Assembly: GCA_030040455.1 (NCBI GenBank)
Contig: JASHTR010000554.1
Location: forward strand, 1-14,254
Reading direction: 5' to 3'
Length of the DNA: 14,254 nt
From: Terriglobia bacterium
GTDB taxonomy: Bacteria; Acidobacteriota; Terriglobia; UBA7540
The position numbers and the translations under genes were made by a program. Below, one piece after another: positions 8,401-14,153 of the stretch (the stretch's first letter is position 1; every line of letters begins with the position of its first letter). The notes under the pieces are model-generated. The model was not told the origin of the DNA, did no database searches, and was given only the letters and a program-made list of their open reading frames with translations.

Positions 8401-8910
8401 GAAGTATGTCTGGGCGAGGCGCCCGCCCTGAGTCGAGCCTGCTAGAGGAAGATTGTTGATTAGTTTGCTTGTGGCCTCGCTGGACATCGCGGGTGTTTCC
8501 GTCTCAATTAAAGGCGTGGCACCCCTCACGGAAACGGTTTGAGTGATCTTTCCCAGCTGGAGAGTCGCATCAATCCGCATTTCGCGCGAAGCTGTGAGGT
8601 CAAGGTTGGTCCGCTGGTATTTCCTAAAACCGACCTTTTCGAAGCTGACCGTATACAGGCCGGAGAGGATGCCGTTCACCAGATAGACACCGCGGGAACT
8701 GCTGTGCACGGTTCGCTTGTAGCCGGTATTCTGGTTTGTCACCGTCACGGTCGCATCCGGCACGGGAGCGCCACTGGGGTCAGTGATCTGCCCCAAAATC
8801 TCGCTCGTCGCTATAGTCTGTCCGAGACCAAATTTTCCCGGGGCGAAGACTCCTAAGACTAACAGGGCCACGGAAAGTCCGAGGAGTACATACCTGTTTT
8901 GTCCCATCAT
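5488..8910 (-). CDS. TonB-dependent receptor with N-terminal carboxypeptidase-regulatory-like domain (Oar-like)
   Basis: Full-length outer-membrane receptor, about 1140 residues, expected to bind and import a large ligand using TonB energy. The start at 8910 (or the adjacent ATG at 8907) is preferred: AAGGGG lies about 7 bases upstream and the protein then opens with a signal peptide (MGQNRYVLLGLSVALLVLG, then FAPGKFGLGQ). The upstream frame to 8967 would bury that peptide. Residues about 34-123 are a CnaB/carboxypeptidase-regulatory-like fold (GQITDPSGAPVPDATVTVTN ... GVYLVNGILSGLYTVSFEKV). The plug follows from about 127 (VSVRGATPLIETETPA), with GGSIGGPIKKNKLFFF marking the plug-barrel region typical of the group. 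The rest is barrel, ending KISLKLQLNF with a terminal Phe. An adjacent Cys pair in the plug (DSCCQE) is unusual. It lies 103 bases after the toroid gene on the same strand with no clear promoter between, so the two are probably cotranscribed. Confidence 0.93.
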   Translation of the reverse strand: MMGQNRYVLLGLSVALLVLGVFAPGKFGLGQTIATSEILGQITDPSGAPVPDATVTVTNQNTGYKRTVHSSSRGVYLVNGILSGLYTVSFEKVGFRKYQRTNLDLTASREMRIDATLQLGKITQTVSVRGATPLIETETPAMSSEATSKLINNLPLAGSTQGGRLAQTYFDYLMPGTSATGGQNASFDGLPNGLGADRLTVDGAQAADSCCQELPSPGALNEINVTTYNAPAEYKTPATISMFTQGGTNAIHGNAWELYDDKSLEARQFFLPEKQLFHGSTFGGSIGGPIKKNKLFFFTSLEEFRFSNLSVSTSALIPYSVPTSAMLQGDFSQLLNPAFANAYNGGVQVTVKNPLTGQPFPGNIIPSSQFSSVSEYFIKQFWPATPTSSGIVNNEYINALHPYERDKEDWRVDFDLSPRNTFFIRAGRTGLLGELPTIGFSLANNFNESQTFPGASANFGDTFILNPRSTNELDVGFSRTALSFSNPLSDSNIMSAAGLQNTGGIPGLPALSFVNFTGVDVGTSKSVDQVASVADNFTLIEGRHTLKMGGTFSRADLFSTSVPAPATFSFTGDLSGWDWADFVLGLPSSMSRTIGPTSTYLFQNEFGAYAQDSYKIRPDLTLQYGLRYDLDPFPYEKFNTESLYDVNHQVLVVPRADTLKRIVPNWPLAQVPVLTEQQDGWPSDSRSMMNTPYDDLSPRFGFAWRPRGTESTVIRGGYGIYRYSTSEVSLVANASSAFTGSETGTQSLGANGLLTPTIAFPNPFSGFGPIQTFTPTTLSYDSVNPNLKWPMIQEYSLTVDHQWRGWGFRGTYFGDLETEIIYGSDYNVPPPSNQPFSQSRRPIPNAFDITMYQNGGFNRTSGFQTEVRHPVGHGLTFDGSWTWLKCLGDVTDWTNTQTPFVPPIGSDGFYDRQRFESNCQLPSHQQALFTYVWTLPVGSGQKYLNHATWILNGILGGWHVSGATDFQTGEWLSPYYEGVNPAGMTPGIGPELPDRIANGNFPRGMRNGLTAPFFNTAAFICPGGSTINGQPNLLTAGCPLSTPQNVGRLGNSSPDIIEGPGINTWDLEVGKTFLLHREGMSLQLAAQIANPWNHPTFAPLEPVDLSSPSTVGLYSATKEDYIQPFSYGNRKISLKLQLNF

Positions 8911-9013
8911 GTTTTTGCCCCTTTTCAGACGCGCTCGCCCTTCGGGGATGTTCGTCTCCGGGTCCAATCTGCAACGCCCTAAAGTCGGGAGAACGACCCC
9001 GGCGGCATTGTCT

Positions 9014-11167
9014 TCAGAACCGGACCGTCACTTCTTTTTGCCGATGCCTTACATAGAGTGCCTTTGAGGCAGGGTCAAAAGCCCAGCCTTCTTCCTGATT
9101 CTCTACCGCCGCGACCTGCTCCAAGCTTCTGCCACCCGACGCTACCGAACGCGGACCGGTTGCTACAACAAGTACATCTTCGCTGGGTCCCACCGTGCTG
9201 TACTCGATCTGGCTCGAACTGTAGTCAATATGCTCAACGTCGCTGGAGGTCCTCAACAGATGATTTTCGTCCGCGGGTGCAGCCTCGGGGATTGCCGCCA
9301 TGATGTCGGCAAACTGATCGTTATAGATCAAAACGAGCGGGATGCTGGACGCCGCACGACCGAGCCCAAGGCGCATCTTGCCGTCCGACATCAGACACCA
9401 AGTAACGGAATTCGCAATCTGAATGGCAAGGTCTCGGTACGGCTGTTCTCTTGTTGCCTGCCAAAGCTTGCTATAGAAATGAGCGAGCCGCAGCTCGTGG
9501 TGAGTCAGAACGATCACATAGGCCGTTTGTTCGATGATCCCCGGAAGACCCTGGTGGAAGCCGGGATTCACGACCAGTGTTCGATTGACCCATCCTAGAA
9601 TCTCACGGGCCATGTCGAGGTAATGAGGATGCCCATTGCGATGATCGAGCAGATACATGGCGGTTTCCAGTGGGATCCACTGATCGTACGATTCCATGCC
9701 GCAGGGAACATCCCCATACAAATGCCTCCAGTCGTTGGTCTTCACGGGATTTTGAAGGAGCCATTCAAAACTCCGCCTGGCAACGGCACGGTCATCGGCA
9801 CTGCCAGTGAGCCCAGCCACACGGTCGTAGAATTGCACGTACCCGAGAGCATCCTCGGTATACTCGCACTTCACCGCGCCGGTCTTGGGGTCAACCCGAA
9901 ACGGCCATCCCCCATCAGAACGCTGGAGCTTACGCAAGGTGGAAGCGATTTGGAGGGCGGCCTCTCTGTATTTATCAGCGCCTGTGGTTGCCCAAAGCTT
10001 GAGCAGACACATGCCCATGAAGGCTGACTTGTCCGGCTCCAGCCCCCACTCCTGCCCCTTCCAGCTTCCGTCAGGTTGCCACAACACCGTGCTCGGCACG
10101 AGATAAGGCAGGGTGCTATCAGCCGGTGTGCGGTTGGCAAGGTGCCAGCCTGCCACTCGGGTCGCTATCGCGAGCGCGCGACGGTCACCGCTAAACGCAT
10201 AGTAGCGCACGGCGCCTGAAATCAGCATTGAATGGTTAAAAGCAAATTCCTGAATCCCTTTAATTTGGGCAACGTCATCGGAATTGATCCAGTTGGTCAA
10301 GAGATAAGGGGGAAGAGAGCGGAGGGTGGCCGGCGCCGCGCTCTTATCAACCACTGCATCCGACCCCATCATCCATTCCGTAAATCGCTTCATGGTCTCT
10401 GCATAAGATTGGCGCGCGTGAATGCGCCCTTCCGGATTGTAACGAGCGACCTGGGGAGTAATAGTGTTGGCATCATTCGGGGGCCGGCTTATCTCGAATC
10501 CCGTGAAGAAAGCGGCTGCATCCAGCGTATACAGGCCCACCTGCCCATGTGTTGGGTCATCCGGCCAAAGAATTCCATCGCTAGAATGTGCAGGAGGAGA
10601 AACTCCGATGAAGCTGTAACTCACGATGGGCTGCCCGTTAAAGTAAGCATAAATGTGATGACCGAATGCGTCGACGGTAAGTTCGTGCCAGGCAGTGAGA
10701 TCAGCTTCAACTCGCGCTTGGTCCGCGACCATATTATCGCCTGGTGTAACTTTGTAGCGGAGAATCGCGTAGCTTCCCCCCTTCCTTTTCGCTAGACTAA
10801 AAATCACAAAGTTCTCAGGGTTGCGGTAGTGTAAGACCAAGCCAGCTTCCCGGATGGCCTCTCCATGCGAGAGGTGGAGGCGCACCTTAACACGATACGG
10901 CTCATTCCACTTGGGCCGTTGAACAAGCAATATCCCAGGGCCTTGAGTCTGATCTTGCCGGAACCCGCCAGCGATAGCCTGCCAATGACCGCTCACTGGC
11001 TGGGCCCCATGCGGCAGACCCTCTTTAGGGTTGCCGCTTCCAACTGGTGGATCTCCTGGAGTTGCCACACCCCTTGCGCTGGTTTCCACAATCGCCCCGC
11101 CAGTTCCTAACATGCCTGCTGTCGGGCTTAAGATGAGAACCTTATTGAAGAGACGTCTGGTAACCAT
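9014..11167 (-). CDS. Exported alpha/alpha-toroid protein with N-terminal LamG/DUF1080-like domain; probable carbohydrate-active enzyme
   Basis: I do not recognise a named family with certainty. The 717-residue protein starts at an ATG with GGGAGG five bases upstream. Its N-terminus (MVTRRLFNKVLILSPTAGML) has a twin-Arg motif followed by a hydrophobic stretch, suggesting Tat export of a folded protein. Residues about 55-228 look like a concanavalin/LamG-type beta-sandwich of the kind found in DUF1080-like proteins (LVLHYRNPENFVIFSLAK; HELTVDAFGHHIYAYFNGQP). Residues about 250-625 are helical repeats of an (alpha/alpha) toroid (FNHSMLISGAVRYYAFSGD; ALQIASTLRKLQRSDGGWPF; ECYTED-like stretch KCEYTEDALGY), as in glycoside hydrolases and polysaccharide lyases. 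Residues about 640-717 form a small beta-rich tail. Position immediately upstream of a receptor and a quinoprotein supports a role in releasing or trimming a glycan. Catalytic residues and substrate are not identified. Confidence 0.72.
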   Translation of the reverse strand: MVTRRLFNKVLILSPTAGMLGTGGAIVETSARGVATPGDPPVGSGNPKEGLPHGAQPVSGHWQAIAGGFRQDQTQGPGILLVQRPKWNEPYRVKVRLHLSHGEAIREAGLVLHYRNPENFVIFSLAKRKGGSYAILRYKVTPGDNMVADQARVEADLTAWHELTVDAFGHHIYAYFNGQPIVSYSFIGVSPPAHSSDGILWPDDPTHGQVGLYTLDAAAFFTGFEISRPPNDANTITPQVARYNPEGRIHARQSYAETMKRFTEWMMGSDAVVDKSAAPATLRSLPPYLLTNWINSDDVAQIKGIQEFAFNHSMLISGAVRYYAFSGDRRALAIATRVAGWHLANRTPADSTLPYLVPSTVLWQPDGSWKGQEWGLEPDKSAFMGMCLLKLWATTGADKYREAALQIASTLRKLQRSDGGWPFRVDPKTGAVKCEYTEDALGYVQFYDRVAGLTGSADDRAVARRSFEWLLQNPVKTNDWRHLYGDVPCGMESYDQWIPLETAMYLLDHRNGHPHYLDMAREILGWVNRTLVVNPGFHQGLPGIIEQTAYVIVLTHHELRLAHFYSKLWQATREQPYRDLAIQIANSVTWCLMSDGKMRLGLGRAASSIPLVLIYNDQFADIMAAIPEAAPADENHLLRTSSDVEHIDYSSSQIEYSTVGPSEDVLVVATGPRSVASGGRSLEQVAAVENQEEGWAFDPASKALYVRHRQKEVTVRF

Positions 11168-11183
11168 CGTTGCCTCCCATCTC

Positions 11184-11220
11184 TGTGGCTAAAGTAGCAG
11201 TTTGTGTGATCTTCTCTCAA
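11184..11220 (-). promoter_or_regulatory. Candidate sigma-70 promoter for the toroid-receptor(-quinoprotein) run
   Basis: On the minus strand, TTGAGA (11220-11215, five of six bases of the -35 consensus) is followed after 18 bases by TACTTT (11196-11191). A TG dinucleotide just upstream makes this an extended -10, although the -10 itself matches only three of six bases. The predicted transcript would start near 11184, giving a short leader that still contains the GGGAGG ribosome binding site. It is the only promoter-like signal seen before the three-gene run, and it lies in the gap between the pseudogene and the toroid gene. Confidence 0.35.
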
Positions 11221-11235
11221 GCCGCATTGCCACCC

Positions 11236-11701
11236 TTAGCGAGATGACGCGACCATTCCAAACCTGGGGCTACGCGGCTTTCCTTCGTGCGGGGTCTCGT
11301 GCAATTTCTTGGCGCTCTCGGAATGCCCGGCGATCGCCTCCAGATCAAACTCCAAGCACTCGACAACTTGAAGCCCCTGATATACGTTCCCATAAGCGGG
11401 TGGATTCTGTTTGTCCGTAGCGGCCAACCACCGCTCGACCCGCACCTTGTGCTTCCACCGGTAACCAAAGTCGTATTCGTACAGAAATCGCTAATTGGTC
11501 CGGAATTGGAAGTCGGCGAGGCGAACCTTGCGGATCGGATGAGAAACTGTCCCCGCCGATTCGGCTGATCCCGTAATCTTGGCCGTGGTTGTGGAACCGG
11601 TGGAGGTATAGGTCACTCCGTTCAGAGGCAATTTGGAGGGTGTTATGGAGGTCAGCGATGGTGTTGTCACTCCGTACCAGGAGCTGTCGCCGACGGCGCG
11701 A
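11236..11701 (-). pseudogene. Decayed plasmid pRiA4b ORF-3 family gene (mobile-element passenger type)
   Basis: The family is recognisable once two reading frames are joined. One frame (about 11701-11530) reads RRQLLVRSDNTIADLHNTLQ, then IASERSDLYLHRFHNHGQDY, then GISRIGGDSFSSDP. The other (about 11535-11236) reads RKVRLADFQFRTN, then TAG at 11491-11493, then RFLYEYDFGYRWKHKVRVER. The conserved order IADLHxxLQIA - SDLxLHxF - KVRLADF - RFLYEYDFGxxW is that of the pRiA4b ORF-3 family. One extra base near 11526-11535 explains the frame change, and TAG sits where a Glu codon (GAG) would fit. After RVERWLAA the family's usual Cys-rich CxGG...PPEDCGG block is missing, so an internal deletion is likely. 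The 5' part overlaps the end of the aminotransferase gene. No transposase or terminal inverted repeats were seen nearby. It is not expected to make a functional protein. Confidence 0.8.
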
Positions 11702-12851
11702 GTTGTTCGAGCGCCGCCATCACGCCGCCTTCTTGATGCGGCACGCCGGCGATACGAAGTCCCATTTCGACTCCGCCGAGAGTTCCAACCAGCATTAAGT
11801 CGTTGAGGCTGCCTAGATGGCCAATCCGAAAGGCCTTGCCCTGTAACTTGGAGAGTCCCGCGCCCAGCGACATATCGAAATCGTTGAGAATGATTTTTCT
11901 GAGATGATCCGCGTTGTGGCCCTCCGGCGTGAACACCGCGGTGATGGTATTGGAGTACTCCTCCGGCGCCTCGCAAACGATCTCGAGTCCCCAGTGGAAA
12001 ACGGCCGCGCGAGTGGCCTGCGCGTGACGCTCATGGCGGCGAAACACATTCTCCAGGCCTTCCTCCTCGAGCATATGAAGTGATTCCCTCAAGCCGTAAA
12101 GGAGACTGGTCGGCGGCGTGTACGGGAAGAATCCAGCTCGGTTGTGTTTCAGGATGTCGTGCCAGTCCCAATAAGCCCGCGCCATCCGAGCGTTTTGGCT
12201 GGCCCGTAGCGCCTTTTCGGAAATCGCATTGAAGCTCAAGCCGGGCGGGAGCATCAACCCTTTTTGCGACCCTGCAATCGTAATGTCAATACCCCACTCG
12301 TCGTGACGAAAGTCTATCGCGCCCAATGAGGAGATAGCATCGACGATCAATAGAGCAGGATGATGCGCGTGGTCAATGATCTGCCGAACCTGTGACAGGC
12401 GGCTGGTAACTCCGGTCGAGGTCTCATTGTGAACGACCATCACTGCGCGAATCTGGTGCGTGGCATCGGCGGCGATGCGCGTTTCGAGCTGATGGAGGGC
12501 CACGCCCCTCCGCCAGTTTCCCGGCACGTAATCGACTTCCAACCCTAGCCTTATCGCCATGCGCCGCCAAAGATCCGCAAAATGCCCGGTTTCGAACATC
12601 AGGACGCGGTCGCCGGGGGACAGCGCATTGACGATCGCTGCCTCCCAGGCGCCCGATCCCGAACCCGGATACATGACGACGGGACCTCCGGTTTTGAAGA
12701 TGGGGCGAATGCCTTCCAATATTTCCGTGGCGAGCTCAGCAAATTCCGGTCCACGGTGGTCGATGACGGGTCGATCCATGGCGCGGAGGATCCGGTCCGG
12801 GCAATTGGTTGGTCCGGGAATTTGAAGGAAATGACGACCTGTGCGAATCAT
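11667..12851 (-). CDS. Class V aminotransferase, serine-glyoxylate / alanine-glyoxylate type
   Basis: PLP enzyme that should transfer an amino group to glyoxylate, giving glycine plus hydroxypyruvate (from serine) or pyruvate (from alanine). The 394-residue form starting at 12851 begins MIRTGRHFLQIPGPTNCPDR, as usual for the family. Frame extensions to ATG 12890 or TTG 12908 exist; the TTG overlaps the regulator's TGA stop (TTTGA), which would imply translational coupling, so the start is uncertain. Seen are the glycine-rich PGSGSGAWEA (cofactor phosphate), Asp171 in IVDAISS (pyridine nitrogen), the Schiff-base Lys197 in AGSQKGLMLPPGLSF, and Arg342 in FRIGHLGSLNDLML (substrate carboxylate). 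The last residues (about LAPSATAPGTE) run into sequence of the pRiA4b-type pseudogene, which appears to supply the stop. Ureidoglycine-glyoxylate aminotransferase (PucG) is an alternative in the same family, but no purine-catabolism gene is visible. Neighbours point to glyoxylate/glycerate metabolism. Confidence 0.9.
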   Translation of the reverse strand: MIRTGRHFLQIPGPTNCPDRILRAMDRPVIDHRGPEFAELATEILEGIRPIFKTGGPVVMYPGSGSGAWEAAIVNALSPGDRVLMFETGHFADLWRRMAIRLGLEVDYVPGNWRRGVALHQLETRIAADATHQIRAVMVVHNETSTGVTSRLSQVRQIIDHAHHPALLIVDAISSLGAIDFRHDEWGIDITIAGSQKGLMLPPGLSFNAISEKALRASQNARMARAYWDWHDILKHNRAGFFPYTPPTSLLYGLRESLHMLEEEGLENVFRRHERHAQATRAAVFHWGLEIVCEAPEEYSNTITAVFTPEGHNADHLRKIILNDFDMSLGAGLSKLQGKAFRIGHLGSLNDLMLVGTLGGVEMGLRIAGVPHQEGGVMAALEQLAPSATAPGTE

Positions 12852-12904
12852 TGACAATCGCACCGATCCAAGACCGGTGTTTCCTGACATCAAGGCGCTA
12901 ATGC

Positions 12905-13678
12905 TCAAAGAAACTCGACTTCGGCAACTCGCGCATACTTCGCTGCAGAGGCGCCGCGCTTCTTAACCAGCGTCGCAATAAGTTGTGCGGTCGCTTTGAG
13001 GTGTTTGCGCATCGCGTCTCGTGCGCCTTGCGCATCGTGCCTTTGAATCGCCTCGTAGACTTCAATGTGCTGTCTCAAGACTTTTTCAGGAACGCCCGGA
13101 ATGGCCAGCTTTAGGGAGAGCCACTGGGCCAAAAGATTTCGCAGCAAAGCGACGGCATTGCGCAATACCTCATTGCCTGCTGTCTCCGCGACGGCCGAAT
13201 GGAAGGTCATGTCCGCTTCGAGAACGGAGGCGCCTCGCGCGACCTTGTCACGCATCACCTGGACAGCTCGACCTATCTTCCGGATGTCTTTCTCAGAAGC
13301 GCGCTCAGCCGCGAGGCCCGTGAGATTCTCTTCGAGCAACGCCCGCGCCTCCATCACGTCCCGAAGCTCAGAATGATCGGTGCTCGTAAGCGCCCACAAC
13401 AAGGGGCGTGACAGGAATTGCGACCGGGGACAGACGAAAGTTCCCTCTCCGACACGGCTATCGAGCATGCCGATCAGCTCCATGGCTTTGAGCGCTTCCC
13501 GGAGCGATGTTCGGGCGATGCCGAGTTGCTGACATAACTCGCGCTCCGGCGGGATCCGTTGGCCTGATTTCCATGAGCCCTTCACGACATAGGAAATCAA
13601 TTGCTCGAAAGCGGCAGCGGTGAGGGTAGTCCGCATTATGGGAGTTGCTTTTTTAGGCGTCGTTAATGTGAGTGGCAA
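12905..13678 (-). CDS. GntR family transcriptional regulator, FadR subfamily
   Basis: DNA-binding regulator responding to a small organic acid or similar metabolite. The 257-residue form starts at TTG 13678, preceded by GAGGAAAGG (13695-13687) at 8 bases. The internal ATG at 13636 has no ribosome binding site, although it begins just before the conserved domain. Residues about 20-82 are the winged helix-turn-helix (FEQLISYVVKGSWKSGQRIP, PERELCQQLGIARTSLREAL, GEGTFV). Residues about 105-235 are the all-helical FCD ligand domain with its usual metal-binding set: Asp156 and His160 (ADMTFH), His204 (RQHIEV) and His226 (RKHLKA). Its TGA overlaps the earliest possible start of the aminotransferase, so the two form an operon. 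It faces a divergently transcribed reductase gene. FadR-type regulators commonly control such neighbours and themselves; the glyoxylate/hydroxy-acid context suggests an effector of that kind (inference). Confidence 0.93.
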   Translation of the reverse strand: MPLTLTTPKKATPIMRTTLTAAAFEQLISYVVKGSWKSGQRIPPERELCQQLGIARTSLREALKAMELIGMLDSRVGEGTFVCPRSQFLSRPLLWALTSTDHSELRDVMEARALLEENLTGLAAERASEKDIRKIGRAVQVMRDKVARGASVLEADMTFHSAVAETAGNEVLRNAVALLRNLLAQWLSLKLAIPGVPEKVLRQHIEVYEAIQRHDAQGARDAMRKHLKATAQLIATLVKKRGASAAKYARVAEVEFL

Positions 13679-13710
13679 GGGCTTAACCTTTCCTCAGATG
13701 TCCAGAGCTT

Positions 13711-13741
13711 AACAGAAATAACATTATTATTATTTATTCAC
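13711..13741 (-). promoter_or_regulatory. AT-rich tract, likely promoter region of the regulator-aminotransferase operon
   Basis: A run made almost only of A and T on the minus strand (TGAATAAATAATAATAATG, then TTATTT) lies 33-63 bases upstream of the regulator's start, in an otherwise GC-rich neighbourhood. It offers several possible -10 hexamers (TAATAA, TGTTAT), but no -35 at clean spacing stands out, so the exact promoter cannot be placed. The ribosome binding site GAGGAAAGG follows at 13695-13687. Confidence 0.35.
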
Positions 13742-13755
13742 CACAGAACGGGCTA

Positions 13756-13814
13756 CGCCGAAAAAAAGGCGCTGGCACGAAGTGCCCTGGAGTGGGGCTG
13801 CGGAGCTTGCCGCC
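13756..13814. repeat. Cluster of three small palindromes, the last resembling the repeat at 2273-2387
   Basis: Three short stems follow each other: CGCC 13756-13759 with GGCG 13768-13771 around an A-rich loop; GGCAC 13774-13778 with GTGCC 13782-13786; and, within 13789-13814, GCGG-AGCTTG-CCGC. The third begins GGAGTGGGG and contains TTGCCG, matching the layout of the arms at 2273 and 2387. This suggests another copy of a dispersed intergenic element. The T-run on the minus strand lies six bases from the second stem, a poor fit to an intrinsic terminator. Confidence 0.4.
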
Positions 13815-14045
13815 TTCATTATGATCAATGCTGGGGTTGAATAGCACTCCAAGTCGTCTGTGGTGCCATCCGAGATCGACATATCTTTTTCGACGTGAGC
13901 GCCCCAAACGCATAGAGAAACCGTCCCGTCGACGCCCTCGCACCCCGGCGATAGTGCGTAAAAGCCAAGAGTGTTGAGACGAGGTCACCCCCCCAGCATA
14001 GCACAGACAATCTCTCCGCTCGATGGCGACTCGGTTATCTTTTGC

Positions 14046-14074
14046 TTGATATCGCTTACAAACGCATATAGAAT
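14046..14074 (+). promoter_or_regulatory. Sigma-70 type promoter for the reductase gene
   Basis: TTGATA (14046-14051) and TAGAAT (14069-14074) each match five of six consensus bases and are separated by exactly 17 bases. Transcription would start near 14081, giving a leader of about 73 bases before the GTG at 14154. This is the best promoter match in the window. Confidence 0.6.
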
Positions 14075-14092
14075 ACATCTCCGAAAAGCTTA

Positions 14093-14105
14093 TTGGTCTG
14101 ACAAG
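14093..14105. promoter_or_regulatory. Candidate operator for the FadR-type regulator
   Basis: TTGGTCTGACAAG resembles the FadR-subfamily operator pattern TTGGTnnnACCAA known from PdhR- and LldR-type regulators. The left half and the central AC match, and the right half is imperfect (ACAAG). It lies about 12-24 bases downstream of the predicted transcription start, a position that would block the promoter, and the gene for a FadR-type protein is divergent in the same intergenic region. The regulator-site link is inference. Confidence 0.4.
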
Positions 14106-14153
14106 CAAGCCAATCCCAATGGCTTCTAACCCCGACCGATGGAGGACTCGAAC

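Larger units (their letters stand above)
13679..14153. other. Divergent intergenic region between regulator and reductase
   Basis: This 475-base region contains no convincing gene. Two minus-strand open frames (124 codons from 14108, 61 codons from 14010) lack ribosome binding sites and recognisable motifs, and the longer one runs through the palindrome cluster, so I leave them out. From left to right it holds the ribosome binding site of the regulator, an AT-rich tract (13711-13741), a cluster of small palindromes (13756-13814), about 230 bases in which I see nothing (13815-14045), a sigma-70 promoter with a possible operator (14046-14105), and the reductase ribosome binding site GGAGG (14141-14145). 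Confidence 0.6.

Noticed and set aside
11491..11976. Minus-strand gene of 161 codons overlapping the aminotransferase
   Set aside because: Its first half is an out-of-frame shadow of the aminotransferase; only its last residues (KVRLADFQFRTN) are real relic sequence, included in the pseudogene.
13761..13786. Intrinsic terminator (GGCAC/GTGCC hairpin near a T-run on the minus strand)
   Set aside because: The stem is only five base pairs and is six bases away from the T-run, and no gene ends upstream of it on that strand.
13734..14108. Minus-strand gene of 124 codons upstream of the regulator
   Set aside because: No ribosome binding site, Arg-rich with no motif, and passes through the palindrome cluster and the divergent promoter.
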